Positions 21,109 through 30,978 of a stretch of DNA of 64,000 nt are shown piece by piece. The stretch's first letter is position 1; every line of letters begins with the position of its first letter. The stretch is taken from positions 32,392,209 to 32,456,208 of the forward strand of contig CM059197.1 of NCBI GenBank assembly GCA_030323885.1, in the 5' to 3' direction. This DNA comes from Branchipolynoe longqiensis. Taxonomy: Eukaryota > Annelida > Polychaeta > Phyllodocida > Polynoidae. Position numbers and translations under genes: made by a program. The notes below the pieces were generated by a model. It was given only the letters and a program-made list of their open reading frames with translations. It did no database searches and was not told where the DNA came from.

Positions 21109-21132
21109 GATGTTAGCCGGGCCAACATCCCA
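21109..21132. repeat. Ngaro-1 terminal dyad, probable recombinase site
   Basis: The plus strand reads GATGTTAGCC-GG-GCCAACATC, an inverted repeat of about 9 bp arms with one internal mismatch, at the 5' end of the element. Ngaro-2 has CATGTTAGC-CTC-GCCAACATG at the same place; the outermost base pair changes from G:C to C:G on both arms together. Confidence 0.7.
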
Positions 21133-21345
21133 ATGTATATAGTATATATAATATATATAGTATATATAATATATATAAAGTATATAATATATATAATATA
21201 TATAATATATATAATATATATAATATATATAATATAAAATTTGCAACATGTAATATTCATAGCATATATAATATACATAATATGTAATATATATTTTATA
21301 TTGTATTATATATATATTATATATTACATCTTATATATAGTCAGT
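21133..21345. repeat. TA-rich tract, right flank of Ngaro-1
   Basis: ATATATAATATATAT-type low-complexity sequence with long self-complementarity. Long frames here (Ile/Tyr repeats) are artefacts. Confidence 0.85.
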
Positions 21346-21865
21346 GCATCAGTGACTGGGTAATTCAGGTAATTGGCTGCGTGTTGAAGTTCATTGTGTC
21401 ACCTGTTTTTCACGACGCTATTCCTCTCGCCCAAATGTATACAAATACCCGCGCCGCGTCCTGAAAACGGCATCAAAAGAAGCCAAGCTGGGTACATATA
21501 ATAGCTCAAGTAAAAAGTCCCGTCAGTGCCACTTGACTGACTCACTGCTATCGGGTTTACGAGTTACTTTGTGGGTGAGTTTATTTACAACAGTCAAAAA
21601 GTAAGTATCCCTGCATTATATTACTCGCCAACGTTAATGCATCGTAGCAGCATTTAAAAAATATAAATTTGCTAAATGAAAAATAATCAAACAAAGTTAT
21701 TTTTATCGGCTGCAAAAAGAACTGGTCTTCCGGCGATGAATGAACAACGTGTAGCCATTACAATGCACCCCATAATCTATGTATTCTACTTGAGCTTATA
21801 TTTACAATTATTTGTAGGCTACTCGTAGACCATTTGTAACTGAATGTAAACACTTCATATAATAC
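21346..21865. other. No gene recognised
   Basis: Unique sequence of moderate GC content near 21400-21500 with no supported exon. Confidence 0.4.
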
Positions 21866-22195
21866 ACCGGACACGGTGGTCGAATCAGTAGAGCGTAGGC
21901 TTCCGGTCCGGAAGATCAGGAATTCGAATCCCAGCCAAGTCAAACAATGATTTATAAACTTGATACTTGCCACTACCAAGCATGGCACTCGGCATTAATA
22001 GGATAGGACAATGACTGGTTAGCATAATGTCAAGATAATGTGACTGTGTAGGGTATCGGGTACAAATGGTGCTGGTGGCGTGGTCTCCCAGTGGGGCAAC
22101 ACTGTAAAGTCACAATTAGTGCGCACTCTCACAAGGTGGTCCCCGTCCCGGTAAAATCCTCGATGTTGCTAGGACGTAAAACAACAACAAACATA
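21866..22195 (+). mobile_element. SINE-A, full length
   Basis: Head GGACACGGTGGTCGAATCAG, B box GAATTCGAATCCC, body, and tail GATGTTGCTAGGACGTAAAA followed by CAACAACAAACA. Confidence 0.9.
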
Positions 22196-22260
22196 ACTGG
22201 ATGTGAACACTTAATACAACACGATGAGTAACTATAAATGAACTTCCTCCACTAGAGTGA

Positions 22261-22893
22261 AGCCCCGGTGACATACACGTTAGTGAACGTAGTTGAACGT
22301 CGTTGAACGTAGGATAGATTAACGCGGGCAAACATTCTATCACTACATTAAACCATGTTAAGGTATGGCGGGTTTTGGTCGATCACCTACCTAATAGTAC
22401 GGATAAATACGTTATGGTACAGATCCAGGTACATTATGGTACATGTCCTGGTACATCCAACTATGTTGAACTACATTGAATTATGTTACCCTACACGTTC
22501 GACGACGTTCAACTTCGTCCACTAACAGCTATGTGACCACGGCAGAACGGCCAAGGTTTTGTGCGGGTCAAAGTACACTAGCATACACTAGAGTACTCTA
22601 GAGTATACTAGAGTAGATTAAAATGTATGCTAGAGTAGCTAGAGTATGCTAGAGTACTCTAGAGTACGTTATCATCACAGGCTACGTCTGCCTCAAACGT
22701 ACCTCTCTTTTGAACATGTCCAAAGCTTAAATTGGAACTCACGACCCATACACGTTCTTATCACGTTCTCATCACGGAGAAGTACGGATGCCGGTACGTT
22801 GCATTACCTTGACCTACGTTGATCTATGTTGAACTACGTTAGCCTCCACTACATTCAACTATGTCCGCTAACGTGCATGTGACCGGGCCTTAA
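22261..22893. mobile_element. Composite MITE with GTTGAACGTA and CTAGAGTATG arrays
   Basis: Begins GCCCCGGTGACATACACGTT and ends ACGTGCATGTGACCGGGCCT. It contains a first unit closed by CCACTAACAGCTATGTGACC near 22540, a central spacer with repeated CTAGAGTA/TACTCTAG (22580-22665), and a second half-unit. The same three-part order recurs at 56821-57504, so this is one element type and not a chance junction. No coding capacity. Confidence 0.8.
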
Positions 22894-23225
22894 GACCCAT
22901 CTATCTCATACCTAAGAAGTGTCCGCGATACGGACAGTTGTTGTTCTATAATAGCCTTGTCACTTTTACTTGTTTTAGTTTTTATTATTTTAACGTTACT
23001 TACAATTAAGTTACATATTGCTTGTCCATGGTGAGTTAGTGTGCATTTTCTAATATGGTTGCCGGTGTAGAAAAGAAACTTGAACGTGTGCCATTTAATG
23101 AATAAATGGTGGTCACAACCTGCCATCTGAAAGACATCTACAGTGGTACTCGTCTTGTATTGATAATTCTGAATCCAGATCAATGTTGTATTCACCTAGC
23201 AGGTGTCCTCTCACTGAAGGGACAA

Positions 23226-23580
23226 TTAAAGTTGCATAGTCCGATGGTTTTGAATTTCTGTGTTTTTTTTTAGATAAATATATTAGATCGATCACTAGTA
23301 TCTACTTTACATTAGTTCAAAGTTACTTTTATTTTAAATGGTAAACTTTTGAGATAGTTTGAGTGCAAACATGGAAAATTAGTTTTGGCAAGCTTGCCAA
23401 AACTCTGACACCATAGACTTGTGAAGTAACAGGTTCTGTTAAATTGACTCAGCATTGCCTTCTAAGCAAAAACAAATGCTTAATAAGTGCATCAGTATCT
23501 AAGTTAGATATGTAAAATCAAATCTAGATAATTGATTTGGTTTTGAAAATTTGATATTTCATCGGACTATGCAGCTTTAA
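23226..23580. mobile_element. MITE-T, full length (355 bp)
   Basis: Ends TTAAAGTTGCATAGTCCGAT and ATCGGACTATGCAGCTTTAA. The body is close to that of the copy at 45433-45787. Confidence 0.95.
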
Positions 23581-23599
23581 ATAAAAGGTAGTTATGTAC

Positions 23600-23827
23600 A
23601 TTTCATATGTGAAAACAGGCAAAAATAACTTTGGTGTACACACCACATGACAAGCACCCTAGCCTTAATTAAACAATGATAGGTTCTAGTGAATTAACAT
23701 AGTGTTCTTTTCATTCAGTAATCTTGAATGCACCAGCATCTACGTTGGATATGTCGGATCAAATTTAGGTAAGTGTTCAGGTTTTTTTTAAAGTACCATG
23801 CTTTCATAGGACAATGCAGCTTTAAGA
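23600..23827. mobile_element. MITE-T 3' part
   Basis: Starts in the family interior (CATATGTGAAAACAGGCAAA) and ends CATAGGACAATGCAGCTTTA. Lies directly after the copy at 23226. Confidence 0.65.
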
Positions 23828-23949
23828 ACTAGCACTTACACAGTGTTTGACGCACTCTGTATTTATTTATGTTCATCAACATTCAAAGTTAACTTGAGAC
23901 ATACTGAGGTAAAAACCTACTGAGGTAAAATTTGGTGCACACCGAGATA

Positions 23950-24117
23950 CTGGAGACCATCACCATCATCACCACCACCATCATCATCATCATCGTCGTC
24001 ATCGTCACCATCATCATCATCATCATCATCATCATCACTGCCATCATCATCACTGCCATCATCATCACTGCCATCATCATCACTGCCATCATCACTGCCA
24101 TCATCATCACTGCCATC

Positions 24118-24163
<46 letters not shown>

Positions 24164-24201
24164 CCATCATCATCACCACCACCATCATTACAATTATTAT
24201 T

Positions 24202-24257
<56 letters not shown>

Positions 24258-24328
24258 CATCATCACCACCACCATCATCACCACCATCACCTCACCACCA
24301 CCATCACCACCATCACCAACACCACCAC

Positions 24329-24372
<44 letters not shown>

Positions 24373-24390
24373 CCTCCATCATCATCAATC
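23950..24390 (+). repeat. (CAT/ATC)n microsatellite, about 440 bp
   Basis: Imperfect trinucleotide array with interspersed ATCACTGCC units (five or six between 24035 and 24115) and CACCAC blocks. The long Ile/Ser and Met/Val frames over it are artefacts. Confidence 0.95.
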
Positions 24391-24639
24391 AATCTTTTCG
24401 CCTCGAAGGTTTTTGGGATACCACAGATGATTTTACAACAAGTTTTCTCCATTTCCCCCTGTTCTCTACTGCCGTCTGGGACTTGCCGAACACCAATGAT
24501 ATTGTCTTCCCATCTCTTCCTAGCTGGACACAGGCTTTGTTGACTCATTTTCAAGTGTAGCAGCGTAGCACAGGAGTACCAAAACACTATATACATCATT
24601 TATATATATATATATATATTTATATATATAATTTCTTAC

Positions 24640-24750
24640 TTAATTACGAACCTGTTATCTAATTTGGATATGTACGATCAAGTTTAAGTAATTACTTTGG
24701 ATTCGAAAAGTTAATGTTTTGGTCCGTCGGCTTTTGCAGCTTCAAATAGA
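24640..24750. mobile_element. MITE-T end fragment
   Basis: TCTAATTTGGATATGTACGATCA and TTGGATTCGAAAAGTTAATG correspond to the family's right interior, ending GGCTTTTGCAGCTTCAAAT. Confidence 0.55.
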
Positions 24751-25642
24751 AAATAAATAAATAATTTGAACTCACTACTCCGGTGTGAGATAACGCCCAT
24801 ATCGCAACATCTTACACCACACACATATATAAGTGGTGTAGCTATCTTACTGCCCCTATTATCAAAATGCTTTCTCACCCAGTACATAAATATTCTCAAG
24901 GTTTGTTGCTGTTATTGTAGGTTGCACACAAGAGGAAGGGGGGGGGGTGCAAGACAGGGGGGATATGAAAACTCGATTACTATATTAACAGAACATATAT
25001 TTGTAATTATGCACGTTGCGACTGTTTTCTTAGGCGCACATTTTTTCTAACAGTAAGATCAACACTTCCTTCTGAGAATATTCAATAAAAATGGCATCTG
25101 TTTCAGATGGAAGCAGCAAACACTGTATTTGTGGAGGAAAATATAATTCAGGACACGAAACGGAACTACATAGTATGGGATATTTATTATGAGCAATGGT
25201 AGTCAATACAGTGTAATGATCAAGAATAAGGTAAGAATCAGGTAATCGAATAGGTAAATTTGTAAAGTCTCTGGATGACCCAGGCCTCCACCCTCTAATC
25301 GTTAAAGTAGGGTCGGGTGGGCCAGTAAAAAATAGGTGTTGCTGGTCCGGCGTGTGGTGAAGTGCGGATGGGCGGCAAGGGTGACGGAAGTGACGCCAGA
25401 GGGGTCACCGGGTACAAGTGGCGGCTCCGGCATGCATGGCGGTGTCGCCGCGTGGAATTAAGAGAGGGCATCATGGTAGTTGGTGAGGTGGGAGAGGGAG
25501 GAGTGTAGGGTTTAGGGAGGTTCTGTTCTGCCTCGATCCCGAATTACCCATATTGCCGCAGCAATATGGACAATTATTGTGACTACATGTGTGTTGTAGG
25601 ACCATGTTGAACTCACCTAGCAAGTAAAAGTTGTATGCACAG

Positions 25643-25644
<2 letters not shown>
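24751..25644. other. No gene recognised
   Basis: Unique sequence. A GC-richer block near 25300-25560 has no convincing frame on either strand. Confidence 0.4.
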
Positions 25645-25681
<37 letters not shown>

Positions 25682-25697
25682 TATATATATATATATC
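25645..25697. repeat. (TA)n microsatellite
   Basis: Two TA runs separated by AATTA. Confidence 0.9.
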
Positions 25698-25770
25698 TGC
25701 ATGGACAGTTTACTGAGGTAGATTCTAATACTAATAGTTAGGATGCTTGCCTTGGGAAAACAGTAAAACC

Positions 25771-25939
25771 TCTCTCACCGACCACCTCCACAGATCGACC
25801 AATCCCCTATCGATTGCTTTATTTGGGCCCCAACAATACCATTGTAATGATATTCTCTCTAAACCGACCACCTCCCTAAATGGACCACTAAACTAAAGTC
25901 GGTCCCATGGTCGGTCGATTTAGAGAGGCTTTACTGTAA
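25771..25939. mobile_element. Palindromic MITE, CAGTAAAACCTCTCT family
   Basis: Ends CAGTAAAACCTCTCTCACCG and TTTAGAGAGGCTTTACTGTA are inverted repeats. Same family as 4762-4945. Confidence 0.8.
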
Positions 25940-25944
25940 TTCAA

Positions 25945-26263
25945 ATGTTTGTTGTTCCTATGTTGCGGTTTTACGTCCCAGCAACATATACGGTCATATT
26001 AGGACGTGTATCCAGTTATGACACTGCATATTCACAAAGACTTACTATTGCTGTCCGACTAGGGCTCCATGCCACTGGCACCACTGCCTGATTTCCCACT
26101 CAGTCATATTATCTTTATCCTAATAATGTCGAATGCCAGGTTTGTTAGCGACAAGTATATATTTTGTAAGTCTTTAGCTAGATTGGACCGGGTTTCGAAC
26201 CCACGACCTTCCCGCACGAGAATTAAGCCCAGTGCTCAGCCCATTCAGCCACTAAGCCCGGTG
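25945..26263 (-). mobile_element. SINE-A, full length, diverged
   Basis: Reverse orientation: tail GTCCCAGCAACATATACGGT, body, B box GGTTTCGAACCCACGACC, head TTCAGCCACTAAGCCCGGTG. Confidence 0.85.
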
Positions 26264-26267
26264 TAAT

Positions 26268-26432
26268 GCTGAGAGAAATGAAGGTTCAATCCAGCTGCTA
26301 AGGCTGTGCAGAGAACTCCCATATGTTTGCAAAGTGGCATTGGTACCGTGCAAGGTGGAATGGGAGAGAAATGAAGGTTCAATCCAGGTGCTAAGCTGTG
26401 CAGAGATCTCCCATATGTTTGTAAAGTGGTAT
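26268..26432 (-). repeat. Tandem duplication, about 97-bp unit, two copies
   Basis: GAGAAATGAAGGTTCAATCC, GCTGTGCAGAG and CTCCCATATGTTTG recur in the same order. The following ACCCATGACCAGGAT is shared with the tRNA-like element near 46120, so the unit may be a second SINE family in reverse orientation. Confidence 0.75.
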
Positions 26433-26520
26433 TGGACCCATGACCAGGATATTGTGCACATTCAACACAGTCTGGTTGGTGAATGTATTGTGTGTGTATG
26501 TTTCTATGAGTAGACATTGA

Positions 26521-26625
26521 ATGGGGTGGGGGCGGGGCAGGAGGGTGGGGGAGAGGGGGCGGGGCGGGGGGGGGGAGGAGGCGGGGCGAGGGGGCACTCA
26601 AGTCCCCCCCCCCTCCCCTGAAGAC
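26521..26625 (+). repeat. G-rich low-complexity tract with poly-C
   Basis: GGGGCGGGG-type repeats followed by a C run. The Pro-rich minus-strand frame here is a by-product of this composition. Confidence 0.8.
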
Positions 26626-26877
26626 ATGGTGCCCCATTTATTTCCCCCAACCTGTGGTGGTGGCGTTAGTATCTCACCCAGGCGCTCCATATTGTCAGGG
26701 TCACATGGGTCGCCAGGCGACAAGGACATTGGGAGACTCGTGCGCATCCCGAACCGCGTCTTGATTTATGACACGATTCACAAAATCCGCCATTTTTTTT
26801 GTTAAATCCAGGGTTCTGGTGTTTAACTGCACGCGATGCCACAGGACCATATATGTATATCTAAAAAGGTCAATAGT

Positions 26878-27204
26878 CGCGGTGGCTCAATGGGTAGAGC
26901 GCAGGCTTCCCGTACGGAAGGTCCGGAGTTCGAATCCCAAATGAGTAAAACCAATGACTACCAAAATGTATGCTTTTCGCTATCGGACCTGGTGCTCGGC
27001 ATAACTAGAATAGAACAAGGACTGGTTTGCTCAGTATCAGGATCATGTGAGTGAGTGTGTGGGATATTGGGTCATGGTGTCAGACGTCTGGTCTCCCAGT
27101 GTGGCAGCACTATATCGTCACCATGAGTGCGTTCTGTCACAAATCGGTACCCGTCCTGATATGATCTTAGATGTTGCTAGGAGGGAAAACACCAACAAAC
27201 AATC
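26878..27204 (+). mobile_element. SINE-A, full length
   Basis: Head GCGGTGGCTCAATGGGTAGA, B box GAGTTCGAATCCC, tail GATGTTGCTAGGAGGGAAAA plus CAACAAACAA. Confidence 0.9.
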
Positions 27205-27287
27205 TAGGAAGCATATGTATACAGACACACACACACATATATATATATATACATATAATATATAATATATATATAACAAATATACTG

Positions 27288-27990
27288 TTTGTTTGCTGGA
27301 GTTCTACATCACAGCAACATTTATTGTCAACAGGATGCGTACCGACTTATGACAGTACGCACTAATGGAGTCTTTGTTGTCTTGGCCCACTGGGTTTGTT
27401 TGTTTGTTGTTGTTTTATGTCCTAGGAACATCTAAGGTCATATCAGGACGGGTACCGAATTGTGACAGAGAGCACTCATGGTGACTTTTTAGTGCTGTGC
27501 CACTGGGAAATCAGGCCGTTAACACCATGACCTGATGTCCCACTCAGTCACATTATTCTGACACTGAGCTAACCAGTCCTTGCCCTATCCTATTAATGCC
27601 GAGCGCCAGGCTAGGAAGCGACAAGTATCAATTTTAAAGTCATTGATTTGACTCGATCAGGGTTCGAACCCATGAACCTATGGGTTCGGATCCCCCGATC
27701 TCCCACAACAGGAGACGGATGCTCAAATGATTCGGCCACCCCATCTGGTCCTTGGCCCACTGGGACACCAGGCAGCCGAAACCATGACCCGATATCCCAC
27801 TCAGTCAGAATATCCTGATACTGAGCAAACCAGGCCTTGATATATGTGCTATTAAGGCCGAGAGCCAAATTAGGTAGCGACTAGTATAAATTGTGTAAGT
27901 CATTCGTTTGACTCAGTCATGGTTCGAACCCACGACCTCCCACACGTGGAGCTAGTGAGCCATCATACCAATTCTGCCACCGTTTGTATG
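27288..27990 (-). mobile_element. Older SINE-A, split by a younger SINE-A
   Basis: The two host parts are 27288-27394 and 27765-27990. Together they give one reverse-oriented SINE-A from the tail (CAGCAACATTTATTGTCAAC) to the head (ACCAATTCTGCCACCG). Confidence 0.9.
27395..27750 (-). mobile_element. Younger SINE-A inside a SINE-A, 14-bp target duplication
   Basis: A full-length reverse-oriented copy of 356 bp, flanked on both sides by CTTGGCCCACTGGG (27381-27394 and 27751-27764). That duplication comes from the body of the host SINE. Confidence 0.95.
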
Positions 27991-28044
27991 GTGGATCCCC
28001 ATCCAACTTAAATCACTGATTGATTTCGTGGCCGTCACTACTAC

Positions 28045-28195
28045 CTTATGAGGATAACGTGACTGAGTAGGATATTTAGGCACGATGCCCGCAGCATGGT
28101 GTCCTGGTGCGACGACACTATAAAGTCGCCATGTGCGCACACTGTCACAGGTCGGTACCCTTCCTGATATGATCCAAGGACGTGAGACCTCAATT
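28045..28195 (+). mobile_element. SINE-A body and tail fragment
   Basis: Runs from GAGGATAACGTGACTGAGTA to CCTGATATGATCCAAGGACG. Confidence 0.75.
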
Positions 28196-28456
28196 AAGCG
28201 CTCGCACCTATATCGATTGGGTCACGTGTTCAGACGGATGGGTCACGTGACCGGGAGGTGGGACGCTGATATTTGCGTGGATTGGACAGAACGGGGAATC
28301 TGGGAGTATTTATATAATAAATAAATAAATAAATGAAATTTGTAAAAATGTAGTGTATGTGTTTCATTTGACAGGTAAAGTAGGTCGACCGTATCCTGTG
28401 CACCTGTGTAGTATTGTGCATGCAGTCATTCACCGACAAATACAACATCCTGGTGA

Positions 28457-28785
28457 ACCGGACGCGGTGGCCAAATCGCTAGAGCGCAGGCTTCCCGTTC
28501 GGCAGTTCGTATCCTGGTCGAGTCAAACCAATGACTTACAATATTGATTCTTGGCCCCACCTAGCCTGGCGCTCGTCAGTAATAGGATAGCACAAGGACT
28601 GGTATCTCACATAGTCACAGTATCAGGATAATGCGACTCTGTGAGATATCGGGTGATGGTGCCAGCGGCCTGGTCTCTCAGTTGGGCAGCACTATAAAGT
28701 CACATGAGTGCGCACCGTCACAAGGCGGCACCCGTCGTGATATGACCCTATATGTTGCTAGGACCGAAACACCAACAATCAGACA
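28457..28785 (+). mobile_element. SINE-A, full length
   Basis: Head CGGACGCGGTGGCCAAATCG. The B box is degenerate (CAGTTCGTATCC). Tail GTTGCTAGGACCGAAACACC. Confidence 0.9.
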
Positions 28786-28832
28786 TCCTGGTGTATTTGT
28801 TCACCTTCAAGGTGGTCGTGTGTGCACTCGGC

Positions 28833-29171
28833 TTAAAGTTGTATAGTCCGATGGTTTTGAGTTTCTGTCATTTTCTGAGATAAATATATTAGATTGATTG
28901 TCATAATCTACCTTACTTTAGTTTGAAGCCATTAAACAATTAAAGTGACTAAATTTGCAGATTTTTGAAGTGGAAGCATTCTAAATAAATGTTGACAATG
29001 TAGGCTTTAGCAGTAACCAGGAAACAGGCGCTATTAAATTTACTTACATCACCCTTCTAATTAGAAAAAGTGTATATAATCTTAATAAGTGCACCGGTGT
29101 CGAAGTTAGATATGTTGACAAGTGTTTTGCTTTCGAAAATTCTATGCTTTTATCGGACTATGCAACTTTAA
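28833..29171. mobile_element. MITE-T, full length (339 bp)
   Basis: Ends TTAAAGTTGTATAGTCCGAT and ATCGGACTATGCAACTTTAA. Confidence 0.9.
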
Positions 29172-29196
29172 TGTGTATCTTCCGAATTACCGATAC

Positions 29197-29536
29197 CAGA
29201 CAGGATGACCGAATGAGTTAGAGCGTCCATCTCCCGTGTTGGTAGACCATGGAATCGTGGGTTCGAACGCTGGTCGAGTCAAATCAATGACTTAAAAATT
29301 TATACTTGTCACTTCCTAGCCAGCCGCTCGGCATAATTAGGATAGGGCAAGGACTGGTTGGCTCAGTGTCATGATAATGTGACTGAGTGGGATATCAGGT
29401 CATGGTACTGGTGGCCTGGTCTGCCAGTGGGGCAGCACTATAAAATCACCATGAGTGTGCACTGTCACAAGTCGCTACCCGTCCTGATTTGACCTTAGAT
29501 GTTGCTAGCACGTAAAACAACAATAAGCAAACAAAC
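29197..29536 (+). mobile_element. SINE-A, full length
   Basis: Head CAGGATGACCGAATGAGTTA, B box GGGTTCGAACGC, and a tail with CAACAATAAGCAAACAAA. Possible degenerate duplication CCGAATTACCG/CCGAGTTAGCG on the flanks. Confidence 0.9.
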
Positions 29537-29659
29537 ATCCGAGTTAGCGCCTGTAGATTTCTACTGAAGACATGTTCCTGTCCCTGTTCCTTCCATTTCT
29601 ATCCTTCACTATAGACGTTCCAATTAAAGTCACCTTGAACCCTAAAACGACTGTTTACT

Positions 29660-30045
29660 GGTGACCTTTGCAAAGGGTTCGTGAACTCTATTTGCTTTTG
29701 GATTGCATTGTAGTAGAGGTGGTCAACCTTTACATAGTAAGGTTCGTGAATTATATTTGTTTTACGATTGTGTTGCAGTAGAGGTGGTCAACCTTTACAT
29801 AGTAAGGTTCGTGAATTATATTTGTTTTACGATTGTGTTGCAGTAGAGGTGGTCAACATTTACACAGTGAGGTTTGTGAATTATATTTGTTTTATGATTG
29901 CATTGCAGTAGAGGTGGTCAACCTTTACATAGTGAGGTTTGTGAATTTTATTTGTTTTATGATTGCGTTGCAGTAGAGGTGGTCAACCTTTACATAGTAA
30001 GGTTCATGAATTATATTTGTTTTATGATTGCGTTGCAGTAGAGTT
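29660..30045 (+). repeat. 65-bp tandem repeat, about six copies
   Basis: The unit begins GTAGAGGTGGTCAACCTTTA and contains GTGAATT(A/T)TATTTGTTTTA. Full units start near 29711, 29776, 29841, 29906 and 29971, with a diverged partial unit before them. Copies differ by a few substitutions and no indels, which suggests a recent expansion. Confidence 0.95.
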
Positions 30046-30400
30046 GAAGCGATTCAGGTTACAGAATACTATGATTTTAGGTTGCCATAATTTTCATTTT
30101 AGATAAATATATTCGGCTGAGCGTTATAATGGAGGTTACGTTAGTTTGAAGTAACTTTCGTTTTTGAATGGCTAACTTTGGAGATAGATATTTTGAAGTG
30201 CAAACATGACAAATTAATTTTGACGTGTGTGTCAAAACTCTGACACCGTAGGCTTCAGAAGTAATAGGTTCTATTAAATTGATTAAGTATCCCCTTCTAT
30301 GTGCCAATGCATCCAGCATGTAAATGATATAGTAGACGAAAATCTAGATGACTGGGTTGGTTTCAAAATTTGACGCCTTCATCGGACTATGACTTAGATA
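30046..30400. mobile_element. MITE-T relic
   Basis: Internal segments (AGATAAATATATTCGGCTGA, TTTTGACGTGTGTGTCAAAA) and the right end TTCATCGGACTATGACTTAG identify a decayed copy that abuts the tandem array. Confidence 0.75.
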
Positions 30401-30506
30401 AAGTACAACTAGAGTAGTGTGCAGTGTTGCAGTGGTGCACTTTGGTTTAATATGTCTCTTCCGAGTTGCCAACATCGGTGTCCAACTAGCCATTAGGCAG
30501 ATCCTT

Positions 30507-30978
30507 AGGCCGTATTCGATTAACACGACCCGGGCGACTCGGGTCACTCGAGTTGCTAGAATTTCAAATCGAACACCGTGAGTGGAGTTGACAGAAACAT
30601 GTGCCGTGTGCAAAAAGTCCCGACCCAGTAACCCACGGCTTGGCTGGGGGTGGCTGGAAACCATGACGTCACATTTGCGGTGGTACCGTCCTGTAGGATA
30701 ACAGTTACCAGTTCCAGTCCTACATGGTTTTTTTTTGGTAATAACCCAGATTAATTAAATGGAAATATAACTAAACTATGCAATCATAAAATACTTTAAA
30801 TCCTATTTTGCTGTAGTTATATATTGGTTATTAAAAAAAAAAAGTTTGGGATTAAGCCATTTTTTCCACTCCGAGCATGGAGAAGCGTATTCAATTATTC
30901 GACTTCAGTCTGTAGGATGTGCGCATGCGCCAAAATGTTGCTCGGGTGACCCGAGTTGATTAATCGAATACGTCCTTA
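30507..30978. mobile_element. MITE, GGCCGTATTCGATTAA ends, TTA target duplication
   Basis: Left end GGCCGTATTCGATTAACACG and inverted right end TTAATCGAATACGTCC, flanked by TTA on both sides. Subterminal CGGGTCACTCGAG/CTCGGGTGACCCGAG dyads repeat. TTA duplications fit PIF/Harbinger. A one-sided copy lies at 35712-35935. Confidence 0.8.

Larger units (their letters stand above)
16245..21132 (-). mobile_element. Ngaro-1: tyrosine-recombinase retrotransposon
   Basis: On the minus strand the order is 5' end (dyad at about 21109-21129), gag, RT, RNase H, YR, 3' end. This gene order, with a recombinase in place of a DDE integrase and without a methyltransferase domain, fits Ngaro/PAT better than DIRS1. 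The left end starts AATTCACCAACGAGACACC. The subterminal sequence at the right end, read inwards, is AATTCGCCAACGAGACGCC, so the ends also share an inverted repeat of about 20 bp. Only one B-type end is visible. The internal B1-A2 copy seen in Ngaro-2 is missing, as expected after B1 x B2 recombination (inference). The right boundary is set by homology with Ngaro-2. Confidence 0.85.

Noticed and set aside
16245..21132. DIRS1-type classification of Ngaro-1 because of its inverted terminal similarity
   Set aside because: No methyltransferase domain, and its relatives Ngaro-2 and Ngaro-3 show A/B ends, Ngaro-2 with complete split direct repeats; Ngaro/PAT fits better.
21007..21278. Extension of Ngaro-1 gag upstream through Ile/Tyr repeats
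   Set aside because: That part is translated TA repeat outside the element. The MPP start at 20996 matches the other two copies.
23889..24599. Long frames of Ile/Ser/Pro and Met/Val/Asp on both strands
   Set aside because: They are translations of the CAT/ATC microsatellite.
26245..26637. Pro/His-rich minus-strand frame of 130 codons
   Set aside because: Product of the G-rich low-complexity tract and the 97-bp tandem duplication.
29660..30045. CRISPR-like array
   Set aside because: Units are contiguous 65-bp tandem repeats with no spacers, in an animal genome.
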